Assembly (NCBI RefSeq): GCF_002289345.1
Contig: NZ_NSDG01000004.1
Coordinates: 84,022-137,985 of the forward strand
Origin: Pseudoalteromonas sp. HM-SA03
Lineage (GTDB): Bacteria > Pseudomonadota > Gammaproteobacteria > Enterobacterales > Alteromonadaceae
Length of the DNA: 53,964 bases
Direction of reading: 5' to 3'
A program made the position numbers and the translations under genes. Under the pieces are notes generated by a model. It saw only the letters and a program-made list of their open reading frames with translations, was not told the DNA's origin and searched no databases. How positions within the stretch are numbered: position 1 is the stretch's first letter; each line of letters opens with the position of its first letter. Of this stretch, positions 46,310 to 53,838 are shown piece by piece.

Positions 46310-47388
46310 ACATTAATATTTCAGGGGATTTTGCCTTACTCGTCGCCGGCGGCTTAATACTGGCACTGATCCTATCTAATTTGCTCATGCGGGTGTTAAA
46401 GCGTTACAAGCCCAAGTGGCATAAGCGTATTTTGTCTTGGCGTTTTCGTGCTGGTGTGACGTTACTTATTTTATTATTTATTGCCGTTGCATTGGTCAAA
46501 GTTATTTTTATTAAAGTCGACTCAGGTCAAGTTGGGGTGCTGTGGAAGCGCCTTGGCGGTGGTACGTTTGTAGAACATCCATTTTATGAGGGTACGGTGC
46601 TGGTTTATCCCTGGGATACGTTGACGATTTATTCGAGTCGATTTCAAACTGCGACCACAGAGATCCACGCCATTACCTCCGAGGGGCTCAGGATCAAAAT
46701 GGAAATAACAGTGCGATACCGTCCTGTTGTGGAACATATTCCTTACCTACACAAGTTAGTCGGGACAGACTATCTTGATGAAATTGTGATCCCTGAAGTT
46801 GCATCAGCGGTTCGTATGATTGTTTCTGATTATACCGCTGAAGAGGTCTATGCTAATCAGCGATTAAAGATCCAAGATCAACTGTTAAGTACTGTGTTGA
46901 GAGAAGTTCAGCTACAAGAGAAGTCGATACTCAAACAAGAAAAAAGCGAAATGCAAGGGCACAATTTGGTGAATTTAGACGATATGCTTATTCGTCAGGT
47001 TGATATTCCTGAAGGCGTGCATAGTGCGATTGTTGCGAAGGTGAATCAAATGCACCTATACCAAGAATATAAAATGCGTTTAGATGTTGCTGAAAAAGAG
47101 GCTGAGCGAAAGAAAGTCGAGGCTCAGGGGATAGCCGATTTTCAAGAAACGGTGAGTGGCGGGATCTCTGAAACTTACCTAAGATGGCGTGGCATAGAAG
47201 CAACCATAGAATTGGCGAAATCTAATAACGCAAAAGTGGTGGTAATAGGCAGTGGTAAAGATGGCCTACCGCTGATTTTAAATACGGAGGGCAGCACATC
47301 TGCTTTGCCTGCCTCAGCGAAATCAATTGCGACAGATCCACAAAGCCAAGAGCCACAAACGCCCAATGCCAGCAAAAAACCTCAATAG
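46306..47388 (+). CDS. SPFH/Band 7 (prohibitin-like) membrane protein
   Basis: A 360-residue protein with two N-terminal membrane helices (about 8-30 and 48-68), then an SPFH/Band 7 domain (VDSGQVGVLWKRLGGGTF; TTTEIHAITSEGLRIKMEITVRYRP; near 70-235), a helical, probably coiled-coil stretch rich in Glu, Lys and Gln (about 195-290), and a low-complexity Ser/Pro/Gln tail. SPFH proteins form ring- or cage-like scaffolds on membranes and often accompany membrane proteases or stress responses. The start ATG overlaps the exporter stop (ATGA), so the two are translationally coupled. A scaffold for the exporter, or protection of the producer's membrane against its own lipopeptide, are reasonable ideas without direct support. 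Confidence 0.85.
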   Translation: MNINISGDFALLVAGGLILALILSNLLMRVLKRYKPKWHKRILSWRFRAGVTLLILLFIAVALVKVIFIKVDSGQVGVLWKRLGGGTFVEHPFYEGTVLVYPWDTLTIYSSRFQTATTEIHAITSEGLRIKMEITVRYRPVVEHIPYLHKLVGTDYLDEIVIPEVASAVRMIVSDYTAEEVYANQRLKIQDQLLSTVLREVQLQEKSILKQEKSEMQGHNLVNLDDMLIRQVDIPEGVHSAIVAKVNQMHLYQEYKMRLDVAEKEAERKKVEAQGIADFQETVSGGISETYLRWRGIEATIELAKSNNAKVVVIGSGKDGLPLILNTEGSTSALPASAKSIATDPQSQEPQTPNASKKPQ

Positions 47389-47530
47389 CGGTAACTAGGT
47401 TTACACAGCTTACTTAACCTGAGGTTTGGATAAGGAATGTTCCAACTCATTGTTGCTAAAGCACAACTTAGCTTTTTTCCTTGTTTAGCCAGTGAGTTTT
47501 AGGGAAAACACCGCTTCCGCGTCCTGCTCT

Positions 47531-47613
47531 CGCTAAGGTACCTACATCCTGTAGGCAAGGCGAATTTACGCACCAATAGCTGGCTATTGGAAGTGAATTC
47601 AACACAGTTAGCG
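47531..47613. repeat. Nested multi-hairpin intergenic element
   Basis: The 339-base gap after the SPFH gene contains clustered hairpins: CCTACA/TGTAGG with loop TCC (47541-47555), CCAATAGC/GCTATTGG with a 2-base centre (47573-47590), a weaker GAATT/AATTC pair, and an outer CGCTAA/TTAGCG pair enclosing them (47531-47536 with 47608-47613). This resembles a dispersed intergenic repeat or a structured RNA-like module. No T tail follows, so it is not a standard terminator. Only one copy is in the window. Confidence 0.5.
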
Positions 47614-47727
47614 CTAAAACTGGCTGCTAGAAAGGCATTAATTATCCGCAGCTCAGGTTACTTACAATCCAAGAGTTGTGAGCAAGCTGCTGCGTTACTA
47701 TGGCAGTGCGTGGTTTTACTCTAAGCG

Positions 47728-48525
47728 CTATTTTCGATCAAACTCAATAAACCCTTCATTGAGCATATTCTTATGGCGGTGATGTAGGCATCGGTAATAG
47801 CCACTCATCGAATTCTTAGTGACTTTAGATAAAGTTAGCTTGGCCGGTCCAAGGCAAAGCCCAGCCAATGCTTCTACCTCGATATCAATAAAGTTATCAT
47901 CGTGTTGCAGATGCCCAGTGTTAAATTCAGAGAGTTTAATCGGTGTGATTGAGCGCAGTAAGTAGCTTTCCAATTCGGCATGACCATCCTCACGAATATA
48001 AAGGTTGACCAAGTAATCATTCGTCACTGAAAGATTTTCATTTTTAGTATAACCAATCCAGTCCCCAGCAAACCCAGATTGTCCGCTGAGAGGTTGTCGT
48101 TTGCGTACATTGTTGACATAGGTATCGAGTACAGCAAGGCCTTCCACTCGGTGGAGCTTATAGCTCTGAACTTTGGGGGCGTCGCTGTAACCTGTGGGAT
48201 CTAAAAAGGTGCTGAGACTTCTTGAATTATTCTGTTCGCCTGCCATGGTAATATGACAAAAGTACTTGTCACACTTAATGTCCTTACCAGTAAACTTATA
48301 GCTAACACCATGACTTAGCACCGATGAAATTGATGCATGAATAAAACCGTGGGACCCCTGTTTATTTATTCTTAGGGCAGTGATCTATTTGTTTATATCA
48401 TTACTTAAACCAACCCAAATACCGAGTGGTAATTGATGGTCTTGGGTTTCTTCAATAGTCTTGTCGTCAGCCAAAGAGGCGCAAGCGGTTAAGGCTAAAA
48501 TAAAGTAAATGAGTCTACAAAGCAT
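47728..48525 (-). pseudogene. Lipoprotein gene interrupted by an in-frame TAG
   Basis: Read from the ATG at 48525 the frame gives a lipoprotein-like signal (MLCRLIYFILALTACASLADD, lipidated Cys at 15), 46 codons in all, then TAG at 48387-48385. The same frame continues without another stop to 47728, giving 265 sense and stop codons in total. The downstream part, starting at best with a GTG at 48321, has no signal peptide, ribosome site or known domain of its own; it is a beta-rich sequence with two cysteine pairs, as expected for an exported protein. The simplest reading is one gene of about 264 residues inactivated by a single nonsense change or, less likely, a suppressed stop. Family unknown. 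Confidence 0.72.
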
Positions 48526-48639
48526 ATTTGTTGTTTTTATAGGAACTTTATTCAGTAAGAATATAGAAATTAGCCGCTCAGTGCTATCAATTTAAAATGG
48601 GGAGGATGATACGCAACGCTGCGTATCATCCAGCGGTTA

Positions 48640-49386
48640 TTAGAACAATTCGGAAGAAAGCTCACGAGATTGCGAGTTTTGATTTATATGCCAAGTTTCG
48701 ACGAGACGAGTCGTACCACCCGAGTTTTTACAAATTAACTCTGTCACTAGCACTTTATAAAAACCACTGTATTTAGCCTCACCCACAACATTCAAGACAT
48801 CACTATAAAATCCACCTTGATGTCTTTCATTGAAAAATTCTGGGTTACCACTGACATAATTGGCTTTGCGGCACTGGCCTTGATGCGAGTTGTTATTAAT
48901 ATTAATCAAGCCAGTATATTGAACATCCGCAAAATACCCTGGGCCATTGCTCGGCGTTTGCCAATCAGCCACTGTGATTTCACTGTGCCATACAACGGCG
49001 GGAGCCTTGGGTATCTTGTGATATACAATTGCTTCTTCACCTGAGGGTAAGGTGCAGCTGAGTTTAAGCGACTTTTCTGTCAGCTTATGCTCCGCAGGCA
49101 GTGGGCCAGAAATAAAGGGGGCGTTGAATGTGAGAGGAGCAATCAAATCGCCAGTTTGTGTATTAACCACTTCAAATTGATGGCACTCACCCACCGCTAA
49201 GCCACCTGTGAGCGCATTAAAGTATTCGGTTGTGCCTGCACGAGCTGAGATAAAATCAACAGGTGCGCCCTGATACTGCGAATGATCCCCCGCACCATCC
49301 TGATCATAAAATACCTGTGTAGCCAAAACCGAAGTGGAACTACAAGCCAATGCCATCGCAAGTAGTTGAGTGTTGGATGTAACCAT
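48640..49386 (-). CDS. Exported protein of unknown function
   Basis: A 248-residue protein with an N-terminal signal peptide (MVTSNTQLLAMALACSSTSVLA, cleavage before TQVF). A lipoprotein cut at ALAC is possible but the -3 residue is not the usual Leu. The mature part is rich in Gly, Asn and aromatic residues and has six cysteines after the signal, consistent with a secreted, disulphide-bonded beta fold. I recognise no family. It stands alone on the minus strand, with a T-rich purine-pyrimidine leader (GGAAAAACT) just before its ATG as ribosome site. Confidence 0.6.
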   Translation of the reverse strand: MVTSNTQLLAMALACSSTSVLATQVFYDQDGAGDHSQYQGAPVDFISARAGTTEYFNALTGGLAVGECHQFEVVNTQTGDLIAPLTFNAPFISGPLPAEHKLTEKSLKLSCTLPSGEEAIVYHKIPKAPAVVWHSEITVADWQTPSNGPGYFADVQYTGLININNNSHQGQCRKANYVSGNPEFFNERHQGGFYSDVLNVVGEAKYSGFYKVLVTELICKNSGGTTRLVETWHINQNSQSRELSSELF

Positions 49387-50035
49387 AGTTTTTCCTTTAC
49401 AGTTGTGTTTGTTTTTTATTCAGACTCAATATAAGGTAAGTGTAACTTCATGCAACTTTTTGATTTTTCTGGTTTTGGCAACTATCTAATTACTGCAACC
49501 GCTATTTGGAGTGGTATGTGATGAGGATGTAAATACTTAGAGTTTAGCTAACGTTAGATGAATGGAGTTCAAGTGGGTAAAGGTTCGAGCCATCTGAAGC
49601 TCTAGTTACTAGGTTTCAGTATTTTATTATGTGGATTGACGTATGCAAATTCCAAAGCTTCTTAATTGAGGCTCGATTTTATCTTTGTCCCAAGTAAATC
49701 GGGACTACTGATCTTGTTCCCCAACCCACATTTTCATACCTATGATGCGCAAACTCTCTTAATCACATCATTAATTGACTCGATGAAAGTCTAAGGGAAT
49801 AAAGAGGAGATCTGTTTGTCTGGCTTTTGAATATCGATTGAAAAGCTCTAATACCAACTGCATTAATTCTCCAACTAATTCGAAGGGTGAAATACCATAT
49901 TGGCGTCGTTAAAAATTTCTCATTTAGAACAACAGGAAATAAAAGTTTAAAATAAATAAAAATAAGTCAATAATTTCAAGTGCTTATTATTTTTTGATTT
50001 TGCGTAATAGAAGACTTTGTTTAGAACCCTTATTT
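49387..50035. other. Gene-free AT-rich stretch
   Basis: About 650 bases without a supported gene on either strand. The promoter of the minus-strand exported-protein gene must lie at its left edge. A segment beginning TAATACCAACTGCATTAATT near 49850 looks like the edges of small dispersed repeats seen in marine gammaproteobacteria, but no second copy or inverted partner is in this window. Confidence 0.4.
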
Positions 50036-50398
50036 CTAAAAGCTGTTGAAACAATTGTAATGAGGATCTGTGAAGAACTTGATGTTTGTATTTGCTAAAG
50101 CAAAATTAGCTTTTATCTCATTCACAACATGCTTTTTAAAGATTTTTTTATCTAAATAGATGAGTGATGTTTGCTGATTAGAATTAAACACAACACGGCC
50201 TCTTGGGAAGTTATAGTAGTCCGTATTGTGAAGGCTTAAAGCAAATTGTTCATATATTAGATTTTCTTCCCATTCAATTTGGTGTTGTAAGGTGCTATCA
50301 ACAAAGCCAAGTAGATCAGGCTTTAAGTCAATAGCATTTTGAGTTTTATAAACGAATGTGCTTTCAACAAACCAAAAAATACCAATTTTGTTATTCAT
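50036..50398 (-). CDS. Hypothetical protein, 120 residues
   Basis: A small soluble protein with no signal peptide or membrane segment, rich in Asn, Phe and Lys. AGGAG lies seven bases before its ATG, which supports real translation. The middle part (EWEENLIYEQFALSLHNTDYYNFPRGRVVFN) suggests an alpha/beta fold but gives no family. It is AT-rich compared with the synthetase locus and sits beside an insertion-sequence relic, so it was probably acquired horizontally. Function unknown. Confidence 0.6.
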   Translation of the reverse strand: MNNKIGIFWFVESTFVYKTQNAIDLKPDLLGFVDSTLQHQIEWEENLIYEQFALSLHNTDYYNFPRGRVVFNSNQQTSLIYLDKKIFKKHVVNEIKANFALANTNIKFFTDPHYNCFNSF

Positions 50399-50479
50399 GT
50401 AGGGCTCCTAAATTTATATCTCCCAACACTACTCGGGTAACTCTGGTTTAGAACCCTTTTGAAAAACTTCCACACTATC

Positions 50480-51130
50480 CGATAGAAACTAACATGCTCT
50501 GGCCAACTCCAGCGGATACTTTTCTTAAAGCGTTTTCATGCTCTACTAGTGACTGATCGTTATTAGCTGAGTGCAAACTTTCCAGATTGTAATATTTCCT
50601 ATAATTCAGCAACGTCATTTTTCATGTGTTCACGGGTTGGTTGAGTCACTTTTAACAACCAATCATGTTTCAAGCTGCCAAAGAATCTTTCAACAACAGT
50701 GTTGACGCTCCTCAACAAACCCCAACATCCTCCATGCTTGTTCGCATACCAAACTGCTTTAATAGGTTACGATATCACTACTCGTATACTGAGATCCTCC
50801 GTCAGAATGAAACACCGAGCCGGTGGCTGGCTTTCTCAGGTTATAAGCCACATGTTGTTTAATAACTAAATTGAGCTTCGCCATTAACTTTCCTGTTTTA
50901 TAGCGCGTTATTTTAAACCTTCTTTGCGCTTACATAACTTGCGGTAGCTTAAGCTTATTCTGCTGCGTTTAAACAGGGCTTTGGTTCAGTACTCTTTGGC
51001 CAGGGTGAGAGTATACTTCGTTAACGACCATTAACCGAAGATAAGCTCGGCCCTGAATTCATCGTCAAAACTGGCCCGAACGCACTTGCCACGTATCGAA
51101 TCTTTACGACCTGTGTGCTGTTTTACCAGA
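50480..51130 (-). pseudogene. Degraded IS3-family insertion sequence (transposase remnants)
   Basis: Reading the minus strand in several frames recovers pieces of an IS3-family transposase: an OrfA-like start (RASFDDEFRAEL, near 51050-51090), then after a large internal loss the OrfB integrase core VFHSDGGSQYTSSDI (50771-50817), followed by NLLKQFGMRTSM, then, in a shifted frame, VERFFGSLKHDWLLKVTQPTREHMKNDVAE and LHSANNDQSLVEHENALRKVSAG to about 50480. Stops and frameshifts interrupt it throughout and the central third with the first two catalytic acids is gone. It cannot encode active transposase. Terminal inverted repeats were not found, so the outer limits are approximate. Confidence 0.82.
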
Positions 51131-51316
51131 TTACGAACGACTCGTCTGAACAACGCTTATCTTCAACAAGTTCAAGGTGGCTAAATAACAACATAATTAA
51201 CAAGCAGATAGTGATAATGTGGGCGTTATTAGATCAGAAAAGAGGCGGGTGTTAAAGCCTTTTTACAAAGTGTGATCCCACCGTGGGTAGTTGCTAGATG
51301 GCATTAAATTGGAGGA

Positions 51317-51338
51317 AAAATTCGGCATGCTGAATTTT
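51317..51338. repeat. Palindromic repeat, copy 1
   Basis: A 22-base palindrome centred on GCATGC with core ATTCGGCATGCTGAAT; one mismatch (G/T) between arms. It lies 55 bases before the start of the DUF5677-like gene and is the first of three related copies in this end of the window. Confidence 0.8.
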
Positions 51339-51393
51339 ATATATAAAATAGAGTGGGTTTTGTAGGGAATTTAAATTGGATGGAGGTGCATAG

Positions 51394-52254
51394 ATGGAGA
51401 AATTTATAAGTAATGTAAAATCGACTATCTCGGAATTTGAGTCTCACCTAAAACAACTTCCGCAGCTTTTAGAATATTCTCAATGGTTGGATAAGCTGTA
51501 TTCAGCGTTGGACGTAAACGAACACGAAGGGATTAACTTTACAATTCAAAGAGTACAGTATTTCTATTTTATTGAAAGGACTCGCGAGTTTAATGATTCA
51601 ATTATGTCTTGCTTGGTAAATGAACAGTATACGAGTGTTGAAACTTTGTTTCGTGTTGCCCTGGAAACCACAATTAACTTTATGTACCTGATTGGTGAAG
51701 AAGTGAATGAAAGGGCCGGTGGCTTACTTGATGATTATATTAAAAATAATTTGAAAAAAGCTCGTAAGTGGGAAAAATTTTCAATAGAAACAGGGGATCT
51801 TGAATCAGCTAAGAGTGCCAAAAATTTGAGGGGTAGTATGGTAGAAGCTCAAAATACGTTTATTTCATCAAAAGGAAATAGGCGAGAAGCGTGGCCAAAT
51901 GCACGAGAGCGGTTTAAGAGAACAGGACTGGAAGAGTCTTATGTTACATTATATTCATCTTCAAGTGATTCTATTCACTCTGGCGCAGAGGATATATTCA
52001 ATTTAACTAGAGTCACAGCATTCCCTGAAAATATTCAAATAGTTATGTTGAGAGCTGTACATGCTGAGAAAGCTAGTTTATCAGTTTACTATGCAATTAC
52101 TTTCCAGTTACATGCTTTAGAGGCTGCATGTAAGCTGTTTACAAAATTGGAAGAAGGCAAATTACTAGCTAGTGCTGAAGAGCTAGCGAGTAAACTACAC
52201 AGTCTTCGTGAAATTCACGAAAATCATAGCGTAAGTATTACTGGTAACTCATAA
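51394..52254 (+). CDS. DUF5677-like protein
   Basis: A 286-residue, mostly helical cytoplasmic protein. The layout resembles the DUF5677 family: an N-terminal helical region, a helix with R-x-x-L-E-x-x-I-N (FRVALETTINFMYL, near 90-103), and a later Y-x-x-x-S-x-x-x-H-S motif (TLYSSSSDSIHSG, near 190). The function of the family is unknown, though members recur in defence-rich and mobile regions. A GGAGG sequence precedes the ATG. The stop codon directly abuts palindrome copy 2, and copy 1 is just upstream, so the gene is packaged between two palindromes. Base composition is AT-rich, like the rest of this region. Confidence 0.7.
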   Translation: MEKFISNVKSTISEFESHLKQLPQLLEYSQWLDKLYSALDVNEHEGINFTIQRVQYFYFIERTREFNDSIMSCLVNEQYTSVETLFRVALETTINFMYLIGEEVNERAGGLLDDYIKNNLKKARKWEKFSIETGDLESAKSAKNLRGSMVEAQNTFISSKGNRREAWPNARERFKRTGLEESYVTLYSSSSDSIHSGAEDIFNLTRVTAFPENIQIVMLRAVHAEKASLSVYYAITFQLHALEAACKLFTKLEEGKLLASAEELASKLHSLREIHENHSVSITGNS

Positions 52255-52272
52255 AATTCGGCATGCCGAATT
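52255..52272. repeat. Palindromic repeat, copy 2
   Basis: AATTCGGCATGCCGAATT, a perfect 18-base palindrome starting at the first base after the TAA of the DUF5677-like gene and ending 15 bases before the stop of the convergent 246-residue gene. It could act as a shared terminator hairpin, but it lacks T tails and its siblings are not between convergent genes. Confidence 0.85.
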
Positions 52273-52286
52273 GTATGTTTGCAACA

Positions 52287-53027
52287 TCATATGGTTTCAA
52301 GGGTGGGGAGTGTGCTAAGGATGGGGGAGTTTAATACTTCTTCCCTAAAGCAAGGTTGTAAAGGTAGTGAGGAGTAATTACCAGTATAACCCAAGTTGAG
52401 GACTGTAGATATTCCCGCATAAGCTAGGATCTTATCTTCAACTCCTGAATCAGCAAGAGATGATGCCACCTCCCAAGACCAGTGAGCCCACTCATCTTCT
52501 CCCAGACGTTTGCTTGGTAGTCTTATACCGTACGCTTTTAAAAATACCAGCCAATCCATGTGAATACCTCCAAAGGGCTCTATTTCACGTTCGAAAGAAT
52601 AAAAGGACTTTTCAAAACCAGCTCCATAGGATGAATTGATTGCGCGATCTATTAAATGTAATCGTATAAAGTACACAGGGTGCTCTTGTTTAAAACGACA
52701 TTTCGGCTGCAAATGATCTACTTGCCAGTTTTTCGGTATTTTGTCGCATTTCATGAAAAAGAATTCGTTAAGGTATGCCAAGAATGCTTTTCTATATCTT
52801 GTATAGGAACTTTTGACCCAAAGCTCAGGTAGCCCGCCGTGCTTTTGAATTACGAGAGCTGATGTTGGCCTCGTACTGGGCAACCGAAAAACATCCCAGT
52901 TATATTCGCTCGCATGGCGTAAAAGACGCGCCTGGGTAGTTGCGATCAGGCAGGTTGCCATTTCATTTTTAAATTCTTCTACGAGGTAAGTCTTCTGCCA
53001 ATTATGGAATGTGTGAAAGTCAATCAA
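52287..53027 (-). CDS. Hypothetical protein, 246 residues, with HNH-like motif
   Basis: A soluble protein without signal peptide. Around residues 103-110 it has the stretch W-Q-V-D-H-L-Q-P followed by KCRF, which resembles the D-H-x-x-P first strand of HNH/His-Me finger nucleases. A convincing downstream N and H were not found, so nuclease activity is only a possibility. The C-terminal half is rich in aromatic residues (FGGIHMDWLVFLKAYGIRLPSK, EWAHWSWEV). It lies between palindrome copies 2 and 3, in the opposite direction to its neighbour, next to a broken integrase. I do not recognise a family. Confidence 0.55.
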   Translation of the reverse strand: MIDFHTFHNWQKTYLVEEFKNEMATCLIATTQARLLRHASEYNWDVFRLPSTRPTSALVIQKHGGLPELWVKSSYTRYRKAFLAYLNEFFFMKCDKIPKNWQVDHLQPKCRFKQEHPVYFIRLHLIDRAINSSYGAGFEKSFYSFEREIEPFGGIHMDWLVFLKAYGIRLPSKRLGEDEWAHWSWEVASSLADSGVEDKILAYAGISTVLNLGYTGNYSSLPLQPCFREEVLNSPILSTLPTLETI

Positions 53028-53096
53028 TGTAAGCTGCCATATGGATGTTTCGGTAGGTTAGTATTCCATTTTAGTAGAGAATAAACTTCCGCTCGA

Positions 53097-53120
53097 AAGA
53101 ATTCTGCATGCCGAATTCTT
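53097..53120. repeat. Palindromic repeat, copy 3
   Basis: A 24-base palindrome with core AATTCTGCATGCCGAATT and one arm mismatch (T/C), extended by matching AAG and CTT ends. It lies 70 bases upstream of the 246-residue gene on its minus-strand 5' side. Confidence 0.8.
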
Positions 53121-53196
53121 GGTAACTATATACGCTTATTCGTCTCCTAAGTAAGCTGGTTTGGGAGAAGCAATTTCGATACTGAGTCTCAGTGGG

Positions 53197-53228
53197 GATA
53201 TATCAACAATATTTATTGTTGATATATC
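53197..53228. repeat. Perfect 14-base inverted repeat (long hairpin)
   Basis: GATATATCAACAAT (53197-53210), loop ATTT, then ATTGTTGATATATC (53215-53228). It spans the place where the integrase frame ends, so the last codons of the truncated integrase are hairpin sequence. It may be a terminator-like element or one end of a small insertion. Confidence 0.75.
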
Positions 53229-53838
53229 GTTTTGATTCTATCTCTCTCATTGAATGTTCTCGAGATAGATGGACAACTCGCTCCTTGCCGCCTTTTGTTC
53301 CCGCTTTGAATTGAATATACGTAGAGCCTGAGCTTGTTTTTCTGATGGCTTGTTCGGGACGGAATTTAAGTGCTTCTTCCTTTCTAAGCCCAAAAGCCCG
53401 TTGTAGTTCTAAAACGACTTTTATGCGTTCATCGGTAACCAGGTTTAGTTTTGCTTGATCGAGATCTTTAGCCTTGTTGTTGGCATTGTCTGAGTACGTA
53501 CGGTTGGCAATGTTGAGGTCTCTGGTATCTGTAGAGTTGCTTTGTAGTTTATTGTGCTTGGGAATAATGCTTGGCTTGCCTATTTTACCAGCCCACCCTC
53601 TGAGTATGGCCATGCGGTTTTTAATCGTACCGGGCGTTAGTTTTTCTTCTTGCCATCGAGAAACTAGGGCACTGATATGCTTCTCTTTCAAACCCCTTGC
53701 GCCTAGGTTTCTAAACCCTAGTTCATGGAGTTGGTTTGCCGTCATTTGTAAAATACGACTGCGATTGCTTTGTGTTTGAAATGACCCGTCGCGATTGTGT
53801 TTAGTTAGTTCTTTCAGCTAATAATTTAGTTTTTTCAT
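53203..53838 (-). pseudogene. Broken tyrosine integrase (N-terminal domain and part of catalytic domain)
   Basis: Remnant of a tyrosine site-specific recombinase of the kind annotated as integrase domain-containing protein in marine gammaproteobacteria. From the ATG at 53838 the frame reads MKKLNY, then TAG at codon 7, then LKELTKHNRDGSFQTQSNRSRILQ and on without a stop to 53203. The SAM-like core-binding domain is clear (GLKEKHISALVSRWQEEKL, GTIKNRMAILRGWAGK). The catalytic domain starts (GLRKEEAL with the first Arg; GTKGGKER with the Lys) but is cut off after RVVHL, so the H-x-x-R box and the tyrosine are missing. Translation could restart at 53745, but the product would still be inactive. 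Confidence 0.8.

Noticed and set aside
49840..49960. Miniature inverted-repeat element starting TAATACCAACTGCATTAATT
   Set aside because: Its look is suggestive, but no inverted partner, target duplication or second copy occurs in the window.
51190..53120. Integron attC sites between the AT-rich genes
   Set aside because: The repeats are short perfect palindromes without GTTRRRY/RYYYAAC ends, and no integron integrase is visible; the nearby integrase is a different tyrosine recombinase and is broken.
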